A stretch of DNA of 64,000 nt from an uncultured Paracoccaceae bacterium (GCA_947498985.1 CANMMF010000008.1:62001-126000), one strand, 5' to 3'; shown: positions 46,851 through 57,583, counted from the stretch's first letter. Notes: generated by a model from the sequence alone, not told the origin. Numbers and translations are program-made.

Positions 46851-48503
46851 TCACCCCGCAAGCAGCGCCCGGGCCGCCGCGCGGGCCTCGTCGGTCACGA
46901 TGTCCCCGGCCAGCATCCGGGCGATCTCCGCCTCCCGGTCAGGGGCGCCCAACGGCACAACGGTCGAGGTGGTCATCTCGTCGCGCACCTGCTTTTCCAC
47001 CCGCCAGTGATGCCCGCCAAGGGCAGCGACCTGCGGCGAATGGGTGACCACGAGCACCTGCCCGCCCTCCGCCAGCGCCTTCAGCCGCCGCCCTACCGCA
47101 TCGGCGGTGGCGCCGCCGACGCCGCGGTCGATCTCGTCGAAAATCATCGTGACCCCGGCGTTTCGCTCTTCGCTGAGGCAGACCTTCAGGGCCAGCAGGA
47201 AGCGCGACAGCTCGCCGCCGGAGGCGATCTTGTTGAGCGGTCCTGCCGGCGCGCCGGGATTGGTGGCCACCGTGAACTGCACCGCGTCGCAGCCGTCGGG
47301 TCCCGCGGCGGCATCGCTCAGGACCGTGCGAAAAACCGCGCGTTCCATCTTGAGCGGGGCGAGTTCCGCCGCAAGCGCCCGGTCGAGCCGCTCCGCCGCG
47401 TCCAGACGCGCCGCGCGCAGCTCATCTGACACGGCGTCATAAGCGGCCTCGGCCTCCGTGCGCGCGGCCTCCAGCGCGCCAAGCTGCGCTTCTCCGGCAT
47501 CGAGTGCGGCCAGCCGCGCCGACAGGGTCGCCGCCAGCCCGGCCAGATCATCGGGCAGCACGTCGTGTTTGCGCGCCAGCGCCCGCAGCGCAAAGAGCCG
47601 CTCTTCGGTGTCTTCCAGATCGCCCAGATCGAAGGCCAGCGCATCGAGGCAATCGGCCACGCCGCGCGCCGCCTCGTCGAGCTCCGCCATGGCGCGGGTC
47701 AGCGCGCCGATGGGCGCATCGAGACGGCCCTCGGCCTTCTCGGCGGCCCCGTCGAGCCAGCGCAGCGCGTTTGACATCGCGCCTTCGGCGCCGTCATAGC
47801 CCAGCGCAGACGAGGCCTGCGCGATATCGGCGCGGATCTTCTCGGCGCTCTGCATGCTGCGGCGGCGGCTGTCGAGCTCGGCCTCTTCGCCCGGCTCGGG
47901 CGCCAGCTTGTCAAGCTCGGCCACCGCGTGGCGCAGAAAATCCTCTTCGGCGCGCACCGCCTCCAGCGCCGCCACCGCGGCCTCCAGCGTCTTGCGGGCC
48001 TTGGCTCTGACGCTCCAGGCCGTGCGCACCCGCTCGATCAGCGGCGCCAGCCCGCCATAGATGTCGAGCAGCGTGCGGTGCCCCCTGGGGTCGAGCAAGC
48101 CGCGATCGTCATGCTGGCCATGCAGTTCCACCAGCGTGTCCGAGAGGTTGCGCAGCACATCGCCGGAGACGCGCCGGTCGTTCACCCAGCCGGTCTTGCG
48201 CCCGTCCGCAGTGTTCACCCGGCGCAGGATCAGCTCGTTGCCTCCCGGCAGGCCCGCCGCCTCCAGAACCGCGCGCGCAGCATGCCCCGCCGCCAGATCG
48301 AAGACCGCCACCACCTCGCCCTGCGCGGCCCCGGCGCGCACCAGCTCTGCCCGGCCACGCCAGCCCAGCACAAATCCCAGTGAATCCAGCAAGATGGACT
48401 TGCCCGCCCCGGTTTCTCCGGTCAGCACGTTGAGACCGGGGCGGAACTCCAGGTCCAGCCGGTCGATGATCAGCATGTCTCTGATTTCAAGCGCGCGCAG
48501 CAT
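46851..48503 (-). CDS. recN: DNA repair protein RecN
   Basis: SMC-like ATPase that gathers double-strand breaks for recombinational repair. The 550-residue protein has the Walker A loop GETGAGKSILLDSLG (30-44), a long coiled-coil middle (about 150-370) and the C-terminal half with the signature SGGELSRFLLALK and Walker B MIFDEIDRGVGG. It follows bamD with 39 bases between, the common order in alphaproteobacteria, so co-transcription with lpxC and bamD is likely. Confidence 0.97.
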   Translation of the reverse strand: MLRALEIRDMLIIDRLDLEFRPGLNVLTGETGAGKSILLDSLGFVLGWRGRAELVRAGAAQGEVVAVFDLAAGHAARAVLEAAGLPGGNELILRRVNTADGRKTGWVNDRRVSGDVLRNLSDTLVELHGQHDDRGLLDPRGHRTLLDIYGGLAPLIERVRTAWSVRAKARKTLEAAVAALEAVRAEEDFLRHAVAELDKLAPEPGEEAELDSRRRSMQSAEKIRADIAQASSALGYDGAEGAMSNALRWLDGAAEKAEGRLDAPIGALTRAMAELDEAARGVADCLDALAFDLGDLEDTEERLFALRALARKHDVLPDDLAGLAATLSARLAALDAGEAQLGALEAARTEAEAAYDAVSDELRAARLDAAERLDRALAAELAPLKMERAVFRTVLSDAAAGPDGCDAVQFTVATNPGAPAGPLNKIASGGELSRFLLALKVCLSEERNAGVTMIFDEIDRGVGGATADAVGRRLKALAEGGQVLVVTHSPQVAALGGHHWRVEKQVRDEMTTSTVVPLGAPDREAEIARMLAGDIVTDEARAAARALLAG

Positions 48504-48518
48504 ACGCCGGCTCCGTAG

Positions 48519-48537
48519 GGTGGGTTTTCAACCCACC
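48519..48537. repeat. GGTGGGTT hairpin between bamD and recN
   Basis: GGTGGGTT-TTC-AACCCACC, a perfect 8-bp hairpin in the 39-base gap. Hairpins of this wording (GTAGGGTGGGTT) are seen as short dispersed repeats in many proteobacteria. No U-tract follows, so it is more likely a processing or stability element than a terminator. Confidence 0.65.
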
Positions 48538-48542
48538 ATGAC

Positions 48543-49397
48543 TTACAGCCACTCGCCCTTGACCATCTGGCGATAGACCGCGCCCAGCCAGTTGTTGTCG
48601 AAGACCTTGGGCTCCAGCCCCTGCCCGGTCAGCAGGGCAAAACTGTCCTCGTACCATTCCGTCGACTGGTAATTATAGCCCAGGATCGCACCCGCGGTCT
48701 GCGCCTCTTCGGCCAGACCAAGCGACAGATACGCCTCCACCAGACGGTGCAGCGCTTCGGCGGTGTGGGTGGTTGTCTGGAAATCCTCGACCACCACGCG
48801 GAACCGGTTCACCGAGGCGGCAAAGTGATCGCGCTTGAGATAGTAGCGCCCGATTTCCATCTCCTTGCCCGCCAGATGATCGAAGGCGAGGTCGAACTTC
48901 AGGATCGAAGAGCGCGCATATTCGCTGTCGGGATAGCGCTCGATCACCGTGCGCAGCGCCTGCAGCGCCTGAAAGGTCAGGCCCTGATCACGGCCCACAA
49001 GCTCGATCTGGTCGTAATAGCTGAGCGCCAGAAGATACTGCGCGTAGGCCGCGTCGTCATCAGCCGGATAGAAGTCGATGTAACGCTGTGCTGCGCCGCG
49101 CGCGTTCTCGTAATCCTTGTCCTGATGATAGGCATAGGCCTGCATGATCAGCGCGCGCTTGGCGAGATCGGAATAGGGGTAAAGCCGCTCGACCTCGCCA
49201 AAGTAGAAGGCTGCGTCTTCGGGATCGGAGGTCGACAGCTCGTATTCGCCGCGTTCGAAGATCTGCTGGGCGGTGAACGCTTCCAAGGGTTGTCCCTGCG
49301 GGCCGGTGCCCTTCTGGCGCAACTCATCGCAACCGGACAGCGCCAGTGCCATCACCGCCGCCAGGATCACGGAATTGCGCGATCTGCCCCCTGCCAT
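48543..49397 (-). CDS. bamD: Outer membrane protein assembly factor BamD
   Basis: Lipoprotein of the BAM complex that folds beta-barrels into the outer membrane. The 284-residue protein starts with a lipoprotein signal whose lipobox is LALSGC (Cys near residue 22). TPR-type repeats follow (for example YYFGEVERLYPYSDLAKRAL wording, AAQRYIDFYPADDDAAYAQY and TVIERYPDSEYARSS). The ATG at 49397 is chosen because it starts the signal peptide; the frame is open further up. It is flanked by lpxC and recN on the same strand. Confidence 0.95.
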   Translation of the reverse strand: MAGGRSRNSVILAAVMALALSGCDELRQKGTGPQGQPLEAFTAQQIFERGEYELSTSDPEDAAFYFGEVERLYPYSDLAKRALIMQAYAYHQDKDYENARGAAQRYIDFYPADDDAAYAQYLLALSYYDQIELVGRDQGLTFQALQALRTVIERYPDSEYARSSILKFDLAFDHLAGKEMEIGRYYLKRDHFAASVNRFRVVVEDFQTTTHTAEALHRLVEAYLSLGLAEEAQTAGAILGYNYQSTEWYEDSFALLTGQGLEPKVFDNNWLGAVYRQMVKGEWL

Positions 49398-49577
49398 GCT
49401 CGACCTTTCCACGATATCAACCTCGATACCCATGTGGGTTCTCCCTGCCTGCAAGAGACCCTTTGAGGGATGTCCTAGCATAGAAAATTCCAAGGCAAAA
49501 CGACAAAGCAGCGATTTCCTGCCATGCTGTCAAAGGCGTGATTTTAGGGTGCCAGTCGCGACAGGTCATCGCCGCGG

Positions 49578-50501
49578 TCAGGCGACGGCGGGGATCTCGT
49601 GCCGCTCGACCCCGGCGCCGGGCAGGCGCGCGGCCAGATCGTCGTCGCAATGCACCAGGCGGAACGCGTCGGGCGTTGCAAACAGCGCGTGCAGCAGCGC
49701 GTTGGTGATCGCGTGGCCCGCCTTGTGGCCTTCGTAATGTCCAAGGATCGGCGCACCGGCCAGCGACAGATCACCCAGAGCGTCCAGCATCTTGTGGCGC
49801 ACAGGCTCGTCCGCGTGGCGCAACCCGCCGCCGCTTTCCACCAGCGGGCCGTCAAAGACAATGGCGTTTTCACCGGGCACGCCGCCAAGCGCCAGCCCGT
49901 TGGCCTGCATCATCTCGACCTCGGCACGGCGGCAGAAGGTGCGGCTGTCGCAGAGCTCGCGCACGAAAGAGCCGTTGGCCAGATCCAGACGCTTGGTCTG
50001 GCTGCCGATCGCCTCTTCGGCGAAATCGATGTGGAACTGCATGGTCAGGCCGCGCGCCGGGCTCAGCCGCGCCCAGCCTTTGGGAGTGTCCACGGTCACC
50101 GGCTTGAGGATCTCGATGGCCCGCACCGGGGCTGCCAGAACGCGGACGCCGCGCGACAGGATCCCACGCACGAATGGCGCGGAGGAGCCGTCGAGGATCG
50201 GCACTTCGGGACCGTCCAGCTCGATAAGCGCATTGTGCACGCCGCATCCGGCCAGCGCCGCCATCACATGTTCGATGGTCGAGACCGACACACCCGCGCC
50301 GTTCACGATCTTGGTGCAGAGCGGAGAGACCTCGACCGCATCCCAGCGGGCGGGCACCAGAGTGTCGCCGAGGCTGATATCGGTGCGCTTGAACCAAACG
50401 CCATGCTCGGCGGAGGCCGGGCGGATGGTCAGCCGTGCCGGGCGCCCGGAATGCAATCCGACGCCGTCAAAGTTGATCGTGGAACGAATGGTTGTCTGCA
50501 C
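49578..50501 (-). CDS. lpxC: UDP-3-O-acyl-N-acetylglucosamine deacetylase LpxC
   Basis: Zinc enzyme for the committed step of lipid A synthesis. The 307-residue protein has GVGLHSG near the start, the first zinc histidine in STIEHVMAALAG, the second in HKMLDALGDL with its Asp, and the catalytic His block GHKAGHAITNALL. The GTG at 50501 gives MQTTIRSTINF, the usual opening; another GTG nine codons earlier has a G-rich ribosome site and cannot be ruled out. It follows ftsZ as in related genomes, after a terminator, so it has its own promoter. Confidence 0.96.
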   Translation of the reverse strand: MQTTIRSTINFDGVGLHSGRPARLTIRPASAEHGVWFKRTDISLGDTLVPARWDAVEVSPLCTKIVNGAGVSVSTIEHVMAALAGCGVHNALIELDGPEVPILDGSSAPFVRGILSRGVRVLAAPVRAIEILKPVTVDTPKGWARLSPARGLTMQFHIDFAEEAIGSQTKRLDLANGSFVRELCDSRTFCRRAEVEMMQANGLALGGVPGENAIVFDGPLVESGGGLRHADEPVRHKMLDALGDLSLAGAPILGHYEGHKAGHAITNALLHALFATPDAFRLVHCDDDLAARLPGAGVERHEIPAVA

Positions 50502-50989
50502 GGGATCACCCAGATTATTACGCCGCACGTGCCCCCCATCGCGGACGCGGCTTGGCTTGATCTCGGAGATACGGCGACCGGGTCAATCGCTCAAATCAAA
50601 GATTGTAACTGTGTGAAACATCCTCCGTGATCGCTCGGCAGTATCCCGCCGCCATTTCAATCACGACATGCAACCATCTGATATCTTTTGGGAAATTCGA
50701 CTGTCCACAGGCGGATTTTTCGACCGGATTTGCAAAGCGTGTTTGGCCGCAGCCGCAGATTCACCGCAATTCTGTCATTCAGAGCACACGCGAAAGCTGC
50801 GCATGCGCCCCGCCATCGCGCCACGATTGCCGGATCCGGCCTCGATTTGCCCGTGTCGGACCGCTTATCCGGCGCATTCACGGGCACAGGTCACGCGAAA
50901 GGATCCACAGGGCACAAGATGCCCCCCGCATGGCAAAAGGCCCTCCGGCATTTCCGCCGAAGGGCCCTTGTCACGCGATGGTGCGTTGA
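50502..50989. other. Intergenic region between ftsZ and lpxC
   Basis: 488 bases with no gene. The ftsZ terminator occupies 50935-50970. The remainder leads into lpxC; 50640-50720 is A/T-richer and the best place for its promoter. The sequence TGTCCACAG near 50703 resembles a DnaA box but has two mismatches. Confidence 0.6.
50935..50970 (-). terminator. Rho-independent terminator of ftsZ
   Basis: On the minus strand AAGGGCCCTTCGGC, loop, GCCGGAGGGCCTTTT: a long G/C stem ending in four T residues, 20 bases after the ftsZ stop. Confidence 0.85.
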
Positions 50990-52624
50990 TCAGTTCGCCT
51001 GGCGCCGCAGGAAGGCCGGGATCTCGATCTTTTCCTGATCCGGATCCGCGTCATCCTCGACCACCGGTGCGGGACGCTGCGCCTGGACCGGCGGTTGCTG
51101 GCGGCGCGGCTGTTGCGGCGCCTCCTGCCCGGTGCCGTGCCCGCCGGTCATGCGACCGATGAGCGAGTTGACACTGAAGCGCGGGCGCTCGGCCCCGCCA
51201 TCCGCATGCGGCGCGGCGCTCGGCTGAGCGGCGGCGGCCTGACGCTCGCTTGCGGAGCGCGACGCGGCGGCCTTGAGACGCGCCAGCGTGTCGGGGCTCG
51301 GCGTGCCGGGGGCTGCCGACGGTGCGGCGCGAGGTGCGATGTAGTCCTCGGGCTCGGCCTCGATCGTGTCGGGCGACGGACGGAATTCGGCCACTTGCGG
51401 CTGGTAGGCCGGCGGCGGCAGATCGTTCTCCGAGGCGCGCTCGTCTTCGAAGATCGTCTCCATCTGTTCTTCGGCGGCGGCGCGTTCGGCCTCCATCCGG
51501 CCAAAGAGCGACGGCTCCGGTTCGGCCTGCGCGGCGGCCGGTGTCATCTCGGCGGCAATCTGCGGCGCGTCCTGCGCGGCTTCTTCGACCGCGCGCTCCG
51601 GCTGGGCCAGAGGCTGCGCAAGGCTGCGGCGCGGCAGCGGCGTTTCGGCATTGCTGACCGTGGCGTCGATACCTGTGGCGACCACCGAGACACGCATCAC
51701 ACCTTCCATGCCGTCGTCCAGCGTCGAACCGACGATGATATTCGCATCCGCATCCACCTCTTCGCGGATCCGGTTGGCGGCCTCGTCCAGTTCGAAGAGC
51801 GTGAGGTCATGCCCGCCGGTGATGTTGATGAGCACGCCCTTGGCACCCTTGAGGCTGATCTCGTCGAGCAGCGGGTTCGCGATGGCCTTTTCGGCGGCCT
51901 GCACGGCGCGATCCTCGCCCTCGCCTTCGCCGGTGCCCATCATCGCCTTGCCCATCTCGTCCATCACGGCGCGCACATCGGCAAAATCGAGATTGATCAG
52001 GCCCGGGCGCACCATCAGATCGGTCACCCCCTTGACGCCCTGGTAAAGCACGTCATCGGCCATCGAGAACGCCTCGGTAAAGGTCGTGCGTTCATTGGCG
52101 AGGCGGAAGAGGTTCTGGTTGGGGATGATGATCAGCGTGTCGACCACCTGCTGCAGCGAGTCCACACCGTCCTCGGCCTGCTTCATCCGCTTGGCGCCTT
52201 CGAACTGGAAAGGCTTGGTCACCACACCCACGGTGAGCACGCCCAGTTCCCGCGCGGCCTGCGCGATGATCGGCGCCGCCCCGGTGCCGGTGCCGCCGCC
52301 CATGCCTGCGGTGATAAAGCACATGTGTGCGCCCGCGAGGTGATCGACGATCTGCTCGATGCTTTCCTCGGCGGCGGCCGCCCCGACGCTGGCGCGTGCG
52401 CCCGCGCCCAGACCTTCGGTGACCTTCACCCCAAGCTGCACCCGGCTTTGCGCCATGCTTTGCTGCAGGGCCTGCGCGTCGGTGTTGGCCACGACGAACT
52501 CGACACCCTCGAGCTCTTTTTCGATCATGTTGTTGACCGCGTTGCCACCGGCGCCGCCCACGCCGAAGACCGTGATGCGCGGCTTGAGGTCTTCCTGACC
52601 GGGCATGGAGAGGTTCAATGTCAT
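50990..52624 (-). CDS. ftsZ: Cell division protein FtsZ
   Basis: Tubulin-like GTPase that builds the division ring. The 544-residue protein has the GTP loop GGGTGTG in [14 protein letters not shown] (near 107), the N-terminal [10 protein letters not shown], and the T7 loop [11 protein letters not shown]. After the globular part (to about 320) comes a long disordered linker rich in Ala, Pro, Glu and Gln, typical of alphaproteobacteria, and the conserved C-terminal peptide [12 protein letters not shown] that binds FtsA. The ATG at 52624 gives [10 protein letters not shown] 435-base region separates it from ftsA, so it has its own promoter. Confidence 0.98.
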   Translation of the reverse strand: MTLNLSMPGQEDLKPRITVFGVGGAGGNAVNNMIEKELEGVEFVVANTDAQALQQSMAQSRVQLGVKVTEGLGAGARASVGAAAAEESIEQIVDHLAGAHMCFITAGMGGGTGTGAAPIIAQAARELGVLTVGVVTKPFQFEGAKRMKQAEDGVDSLQQVVDTLIIIPNQNLFRLANERTTFTEAFSMADDVLYQGVKGVTDLMVRPGLINLDFADVRAVMDEMGKAMMGTGEGEGEDRAVQAAEKAIANPLLDEISLKGAKGVLINITGGHDLTLFELDEAANRIREEVDADANIIVGSTLDDGMEGVMRVSVVATGIDATVSNAETPLPRRSLAQPLAQPERAVEEAAQDAPQIAAEMTPAAAQAEPEPSLFGRMEAERAAAEEQMETIFEDERASENDLPPPAYQPQVAEFRPSPDTIEAEPEDYIAPRAAPSAAPGTPSPDTLARLKAAASRSASERQAAAAQPSAAPHADGGAERPRFSVNSLIGRMTGGHGTGQEAPQQPRRQQPPVQAQRPAPVVEDDADPDQEKIEIPAFLRRQAN

Positions 52625-53059
52625 GTTTTTTCCGCCTGTGCTTGACCAGCTACGAGCCTGTCCTCGGCCCTTTCGGCAAACATTACCGTCTAGAACCCCC
52701 CTCGTCACGTGAAAATCCGAAGATTCACACCAAATCTGCCACAAAAAGGACGTGGTTCCGCGAGTTTTTGCCGAAATTGCAATATACTGTGGATCAGGGC
52801 GGGCCTGCCACTAGGCATGGCAATAGCACCGCCTGCAAGACGGTCGTACAATCTTTGGATGCAAGGGATGGACTGCCCGATCCCCACAAGGCGTCTGCGC
52901 GCCTCTTTATCCACAGAATCATACAGAAGCGCGCGGCGGTTGTCATCGCCAAAAGCAGGCAGCGCGCGGGAAATCGGGCCTTGCGGATGCGCATCGTGCT
53001 GCGCCATGTCCGCCCCCGCCCCGACGCGCTCTGAAATGACGCGTGATCGCGCCCGCCGC
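52625..53059 (-). promoter_or_regulatory. ftsZ upstream region with two DnaA-box sequences
   Basis: 435 non-coding bases, more A/T-rich than the surroundings at 52720-52800. A perfect DnaA box TTATCCACA lies at 52907-52915 (plus strand). A one-mismatch box, TGATCCACA on the minus strand, lies at 52788-52796. DnaA acts as a transcription factor for ftsZ in Caulobacter, so these may tie FtsZ synthesis to replication here. The ftsZ core promoter was not pinned down. Confidence 0.5.
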
Positions 53060-54391
53060 CTACCAGTTGTCGCGGAACCACTGCACGGCGCGTTTCAGGC
53101 TGCGGCCCGGGTAGCGGTCGACCGGGATCTCGAAATCCCACCACTCGTCCTGCGGATGCGCGGCGAAAAGGCTGAGCCCCACCGCGCTGGAAAACCCCGG
53201 GCCGGTTGCGGCCTGCGGCAAACCGTGGACCCGCAAGGGACGGCCCAGCCGCACCTGCTGGCCCAGCATCTTGGTGGCGAGCCCGTCAAGCCCGGGGATC
53301 TGGCTCGCGCCGCCCGTCAGCACGATCTGCTGGCTGGGCAGATGGTCGAAGCCCGCGGCATCGAGCCGCGCGCGCACTTCCTCGAGGATCTCCTCGACCC
53401 GCGGGCGCATGATGCCGATGAGTTCCGCGCGGCTCACCGTGCGGCGGTCATGTTCCCAATCGCCGGTCTCGCCGCCGATCTCGATCATCTCGCGGTCATC
53501 CATGCCGGTGGCCACCACACCGCCATAAAACGTCTTGATCCGCTCGGCGGTGGCCATGGGCACCTGCAACCCCATGGAAATATCCGAGGTCACGTGATCG
53601 CCGCCCATCCGCACGGTATCGGCATAGATCATGTGTTTCTTGATGAAGATCGACACGCCGGTGGCGCCGCCGCCCATGTCGATGCAGGCCGCACCCAGCT
53701 CCTGCTCGTCCTCGACCAGCGCCGAGATGCCCGACACGTAGGAGGACGAGGCGAGACCGGCCAGTTCCAGATCGCAGCGCTTGACGCAATGGGCGAGGTT
53801 CTGGATCGCCTGCGCATCGACCGTCAGCATATGCATGTCGCTGCTCAGCTCGTTGCCGATCTGGCCGCGCGGATCGCTGAGACCCGACCGGTGATCGAGC
53901 GCGAAATTCACCGGCTGGGCGTGCAGAACCTCGCGGCCCGCGCCGTAATCGGGCACGTCGCAGGCGCTGAGCACGCGGGCGACGTCCTGTTCATCCACCG
54001 TCACCCCGGCAATCTCGACGCTGCCCGCCAGCCCGTAGGAGCGCGGCTCCGCGCCGGAAAAACACGCGATGACGTGATCGACCCGGATGCCCGCCATCTT
54101 CTGCGCGGCCTGCACCGCGGTGCGAATGGCGCGCTCGGTCTCGCCCATCGCGCTGATCTCGCCGAACCGCACGCCGCGGCTGCGGGTGGTGGCAGCCCCG
54201 ATCACCCGGAACCCCGATTGCCCCGCAAGCGAGCCGATGCCCTCTTCGGCACCGGGATCGGTGCCGTCGAACCGCAGCACCAGGCAGGCAATCTTGGAGC
54301 TGCCCACATCCAGGATCGCGATCACACCCCGTTGCATGGCGGCGCGGCGCATGTTGCGCATGGCCCGTTGGGATTCGTAGAGCTCGATCAT
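53060..54391 (-). CDS. ftsA: Cell division protein FtsA
   Basis: Actin-like ATPase that anchors FtsZ to the membrane. The 443-residue protein has the phosphate-1 loop ILDVGSSKIACLVLR (near 26), the SHS2-like insertion, VDMGGGATG-like CIDMGGGATGVSIF, and ILTGGASQIPGL in the adenosine part. The C-terminus is a basic amphipathic helix (RSLKRAVQWFRDNW) for membrane binding. Six bases separate it from ftsQ. Confidence 0.97.
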   Translation of the reverse strand: MIELYESQRAMRNMRRAAMQRGVIAILDVGSSKIACLVLRFDGTDPGAEEGIGSLAGQSGFRVIGAATTRSRGVRFGEISAMGETERAIRTAVQAAQKMAGIRVDHVIACFSGAEPRSYGLAGSVEIAGVTVDEQDVARVLSACDVPDYGAGREVLHAQPVNFALDHRSGLSDPRGQIGNELSSDMHMLTVDAQAIQNLAHCVKRCDLELAGLASSSYVSGISALVEDEQELGAACIDMGGGATGVSIFIKKHMIYADTVRMGGDHVTSDISMGLQVPMATAERIKTFYGGVVATGMDDREMIEIGGETGDWEHDRRTVSRAELIGIMRPRVEEILEEVRARLDAAGFDHLPSQQIVLTGGASQIPGLDGLATKMLGQQVRLGRPLRVHGLPQAATGPGFSSAVGLSLFAAHPQDEWWDFEIPVDRYPGRSLKRAVQWFRDNW

Positions 54392-54397
54392 CTGGTT

Positions 54398-55288
54398 TCA
54401 GTCCCCGCTCGCGTCGATTTCTCTGAAGGTGCGCAACGCCTCGGTTGCGTCTTCGCTCATTCTTATGGTCGGCCGTTGCGAAAGCCGCAGATCCACCGCG
54501 ATCACATCGCGGTCCAGCAGCCGCACCGACCGCGCCTGCTGCATGGCGATCACCCGCTCGAAGGCGCGCACCGCACCGGTTTCCGGCAGCATGATCCGCT
54601 GGCCGCGATCAAGCACCACGTCCCAGCGCCGCCCGCTCATCCGCTCGAACCCGCGGAGACGGGCACGCAAGGGCCCGGCGACGGCGCTGAGCGCCAGTGC
54701 TTCGGGCACTGCCTGTTCCGCCGCCTCTCCGGCGATCACCGGCAGGCGCACATGCGCCGCCCGGCTTTCGGCGGGGCCCACCCTGATCCCGCGTCGATCC
54801 AGCAGATCGAGGCCCTTGTCGTGCCGCCAGAGCACCGCGGGCACCCGTTCGGTCACGTCGATCTGCAACACCCCGCCCTGCTTGATCCGCAAGGTCGCCT
54901 TGCGCACCGCATCGAGCGCGACCACGGTCCGGCGCATCTCGTCCATGTCGAGATCGAAGGAGGACATCGGAAACTCGATGGGCAGCACCGCGCGGATGTC
55001 TTCGGCCACATTGGCGCTTGCGCCGTCGATCGCCATCAGCCGCACCTGAAACTCCGGCCGGTCCTCGACCTGGGCGCGCACGTCGCTGATCATCAGGTTG
55101 AAGGCGTCGCGATTGGCCTCGACGGAAAACCACCAGCTTGCCGCGCCAAAGGCCAGCGCCATTGGCAGCCCGACGCGCAACGTGGCCCGCACCCCCGGGG
55201 TCAGCATCAGCCGCTCCAGCCGGTATTTCAGCCGGGAAGTGCTGGGGTCGAGCCGCGCCATCTGCGGATCATCGCGGCCGTCATTCAT
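54398..55288 (-). CDS. ftsQ: Cell division protein FtsQ
   Basis: Bitopic inner-membrane divisome protein that links FtsB/FtsL with cell-wall enzymes. The 296-residue protein has a cytoplasmic arginine-rich N-terminus, one span at about 38-57 ([18 protein letters not shown]), a POTRA domain ([20 protein letters not shown]) and the periplasmic FtsQ domain ([25 protein letters not shown]). The ATG at 55288 overlaps the ddl stop codon (ATGA); another ATG three codons earlier is possible. Confidence 0.95.
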   Translation of the reverse strand: MNDGRDDPQMARLDPSTSRLKYRLERLMLTPGVRATLRVGLPMALAFGAASWWFSVEANRDAFNLMISDVRAQVEDRPEFQVRLMAIDGASANVAEDIRAVLPIEFPMSSFDLDMDEMRRTVVALDAVRKATLRIKQGGVLQIDVTERVPAVLWRHDKGLDLLDRRGIRVGPAESRAAHVRLPVIAGEAAEQAVPEALALSAVAGPLRARLRGFERMSGRRWDVVLDRGQRIMLPETGAVRAFERVIAMQQARSVRLLDRDVIAVDLRLSQRPTIRMSEDATEALRTFREIDASGD

Positions 55289-56250
55289 CGGTTGCATGAG
55301 GCATCCTCCACCATCCAGGCGCAGAACTGGCCAAAACTCATATCCGCAAGCCCCGCATGTTCGGGGCTGAGCGAGGTCGGCGTCATGCCCGGCTGGGTGT
55401 TGGTCTCCAGCAGGATCAGCCCGTCCAGACCCCGCGCCTCGTCCCAGCGGAAATCGGTGCGGGTGACGCCCCGGCAGCCCAGCGCCTCATGCGCGCGCAG
55501 CGCGTAATCGAGGCAGGCCGCGGTGATCTCCTCCGGCAGATCCGCAGGGCACACATGGCGCGAGCCGCCGGGCGCGTATTTCGCCTCGTAATCGTACCAG
55601 CCATCGGTCAGGATCTCGGTCACCCCAAGTGCGCGGCCCGGCGCCGCACCCGAGGCCCCCAACACGGTGGTGGTCAGCTCGCGGCCCGGGATGAACGCCT
55701 CCACCATGACCTGTTGCGGCATTTCCTCGGAAAGCTGCGGCGGGCCGTTGGCGGCCTCATGCACCAGATAGACCCCGACGCTGGAGCCTTCGTTGTTGGG
55801 TTTCACCACGTAAGGCGGCGCCATCACGTGATCCGCCATGACCGCCGCGCGGTCAAAAAGCCCGCTCTCGGCCACCGGCAGGCCCACAGCGCGAAACACC
55901 TGTTTGGAGCGTTCCTTGTCCATCGCCAGCGCGGAGGCCAGGACACCGGAATGCGTGTAGGGGATCTGCAGCCATTCCAGCACGCCCTGCACGCAGCCGT
56001 CCTCGCCCCAGCGTCCGTGCAATGCGTTGAAAACCGCGTCCGGGCGCAACTCGGTCAGGCGCTGCGCCAGATCGGCGCCCGCGTCCAACTCGGTCACTTC
56101 AAACCCTTCGCCCCTCAAAGCCGCAGCGCATTCCAGACCGGAACTCAGCGACACCTCGCGCTCTGCCGAGGGTCCGCCTTTCAACACCACCACTTTTCGG
56201 GATGCCCTGCTCGACATTCCCAGAACCGCCTTGTCTGCCTCAGGGGTCAT
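55285..56250 (-). CDS. ddl: D-alanine--D-alanine ligase
   Basis: ATP-grasp enzyme that joins two D-alanines for the peptidoglycan stem peptide. The 321-residue protein has [16 protein letters not shown] near the N-terminus, [28 protein letters not shown] with the ATP-grasp lysine, [12 protein letters not shown], and the metal-binding [16 protein letters not shown] second ATG 11 codons in (MSSRASRKV) is a possible start. It is coupled to ftsQ by overlap. Confidence 0.96.
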   Translation of the reverse strand: MTPEADKAVLGMSSRASRKVVVLKGGPSAEREVSLSSGLECAAALRGEGFEVTELDAGADLAQRLTELRPDAVFNALHGRWGEDGCVQGVLEWLQIPYTHSGVLASALAMDKERSKQVFRAVGLPVAESGLFDRAAVMADHVMAPPYVVKPNNEGSSVGVYLVHEAANGPPQLSEEMPQQVMVEAFIPGRELTTTVLGASGAAPGRALGVTEILTDGWYDYEAKYAPGGSRHVCPADLPEEITAACLDYALRAHEALGCRGVTRTDFRWDEARGLDGLILLETNTQPGMTPTSLSPEHAGLADMSFGQFCAWMVEDASCNR

Positions 56251-56298
56251 GCCCCTTTATTATTGAGTGCAACCTGCCTCGATTGCGCCGGATGTTGA

Positions 56299-57252
56299 TC
56301 ACCCGATATCTGATTGTCCGCCTGCGGGCGCGTCCAATTTTTCGCCCACACGCATGATTTCCCAGTCTAACGCTATTCCGCTGTGTTGGAAAACCCTTTT
56401 TCGAACCTCTTCGCCCAGCGATTCAAGGTCATGCGCGGTGGCATCGCCGGTGTTGACCAGAAAATTCGAATGCTTCGGGCTCATCTGCGCGCCGCCGATG
56501 CGCGCGCCGCGCATCCCGGCATCGTCGATGACCTTCCAGGCTTTCAATGTCTGGTCGTCATCGGGCTGGCCGGTGCTCGAGAAACCGGCCGGATTGCGGA
56601 ACGTGCTGCCCGCCGTGCGGTCCTTGGTGGGCTGGGTTTCGTCGCGTTTGTCGAGCTGGCGTTGCATGCGCGCGGCCAGTTCCTCCGGATCGCCCGGCGC
56701 GCCTTCGAACACCGCCTCGATGAGAACGCAGCCGTCGGGCAGCGCGCTTTGCCGGTAGCCAAAGCGCAGATCCTCCGGGGTCAACGTCAGACGCGCGCCC
56801 TGCCGGGTGATCGCCGTCGCCTCGACAAAGTGATCGGCCACATAAGCGCCGTAACAGCCTGCATTCATTCGCACCGCGCCGCCGATGGAGCCGGGGATCG
56901 TGCGCAGAAAGGTCAGATCCACCCCCGCCTCTGCCGCGCGTCTTGCCACATGGGCGTCAAGCGCGGCGGCCCCCGCAATGACGCGCTGCCCCTCGATCCG
57001 GATGCCGTTGAAGCCGCGCCCCAGTCGGATCACCACCGCCCGCACCCCGCCATCCCGCACAATCAGGTTGGAGCCGACGCCCATGGGAAAGACCGGCACC
57101 GACGGGTCAAGCTGGCCCAGAAACGCCGCCAGATCCTCTGCATCGGCAGGCTGAAACAGCCAGTCGGCGGCCCCGCCGACCCGCAGCCAGGTCAGATCGC
57201 TGAGCAAACGGTTCGGGGTCAGGCGCCCGCGAGTATCCGGCAGATCGGTCAT
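56299..57252 (-). CDS. murB: UDP-N-acetylenolpyruvoylglucosamine reductase MurB
   Basis: FAD enzyme that makes UDP-N-acetylmuramate, the second step of peptidoglycan synthesis. The 317-residue protein (type I MurB) has [43 protein letters not shown] with the FAD-contacting block, and the serine-bearing [11 protein letters not shown]. The ATG at 57252 gives MTDLPDTRG. The ribosome site is weak. It lies 48 bases before ddl. Confidence 0.95.
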   Translation of the reverse strand: MTDLPDTRGRLTPNRLLSDLTWLRVGGAADWLFQPADAEDLAAFLGQLDPSVPVFPMGVGSNLIVRDGGVRAVVIRLGRGFNGIRIEGQRVIAGAAALDAHVARRAAEAGVDLTFLRTIPGSIGGAVRMNAGCYGAYVADHFVEATAITRQGARLTLTPEDLRFGYRQSALPDGCVLIEAVFEGAPGDPEELAARMQRQLDKRDETQPTKDRTAGSTFRNPAGFSSTGQPDDDQTLKAWKVIDDAGMRGARIGGAQMSPKHSNFLVNTGDATAHDLESLGEEVRKRVFQHSGIALDWEIMRVGEKLDAPAGGQSDIG

Positions 57253-57316
57253 AGGCGCGGGGATAATCGCCGCGCCTGCGATGGGCAAGGGCGAAACCGG
57301 GCGGGCAGAGCCGCGC

Positions 57317-57583
57317 TCAGACCAGACGCGGCATGCCGATCCGTCCCAGCAGTGCGCCTAGCCCGGTGGCCATCGCGCCGGGCAGCAGCACAAACCAGGC
57401 AAGCCCGGTATAGATCAGCGCATCGAGCCCCGGCGTCGTCAGATCCTTCCAGAGCGCCCAGGCAAAAAGCGTCAGGAACAGCCCGCCAAGGCCCGCCGCA
57501 ATCTCGGCCTTGCCCGCGCGCAGGCTGAGGCATCCGGCCAGCAGGCCCAGCGAAATGGCGATGATCGGAAACAGGTACAACAT
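57317..57583 (-). CDS. Small membrane protein in the division cluster
   Basis: An 88-residue, very hydrophobic protein with three predicted spans ([52 protein letters not shown]) and a short basic end (GRIGMPRLV). I do not recognise it. It lies between the DUF2484 pair and murB on the operon strand, with a GAGGGGG site before the ATG, so it is probably translated with the division genes. Confidence 0.65.
   Translation of the reverse strand: MLYLFPIIAISLGLLAGCLSLRAGKAEIAAGLGGLFLTLFAWALWKDLTTPGLDALIYTGLAWFVLLPGAMATGLGALLGRIGMPRLV

Noticed and set aside
50703-50711. DnaA box before lpxC
   Set aside because: TGTCCACAG differs from the consensus at two positions and stands alone.
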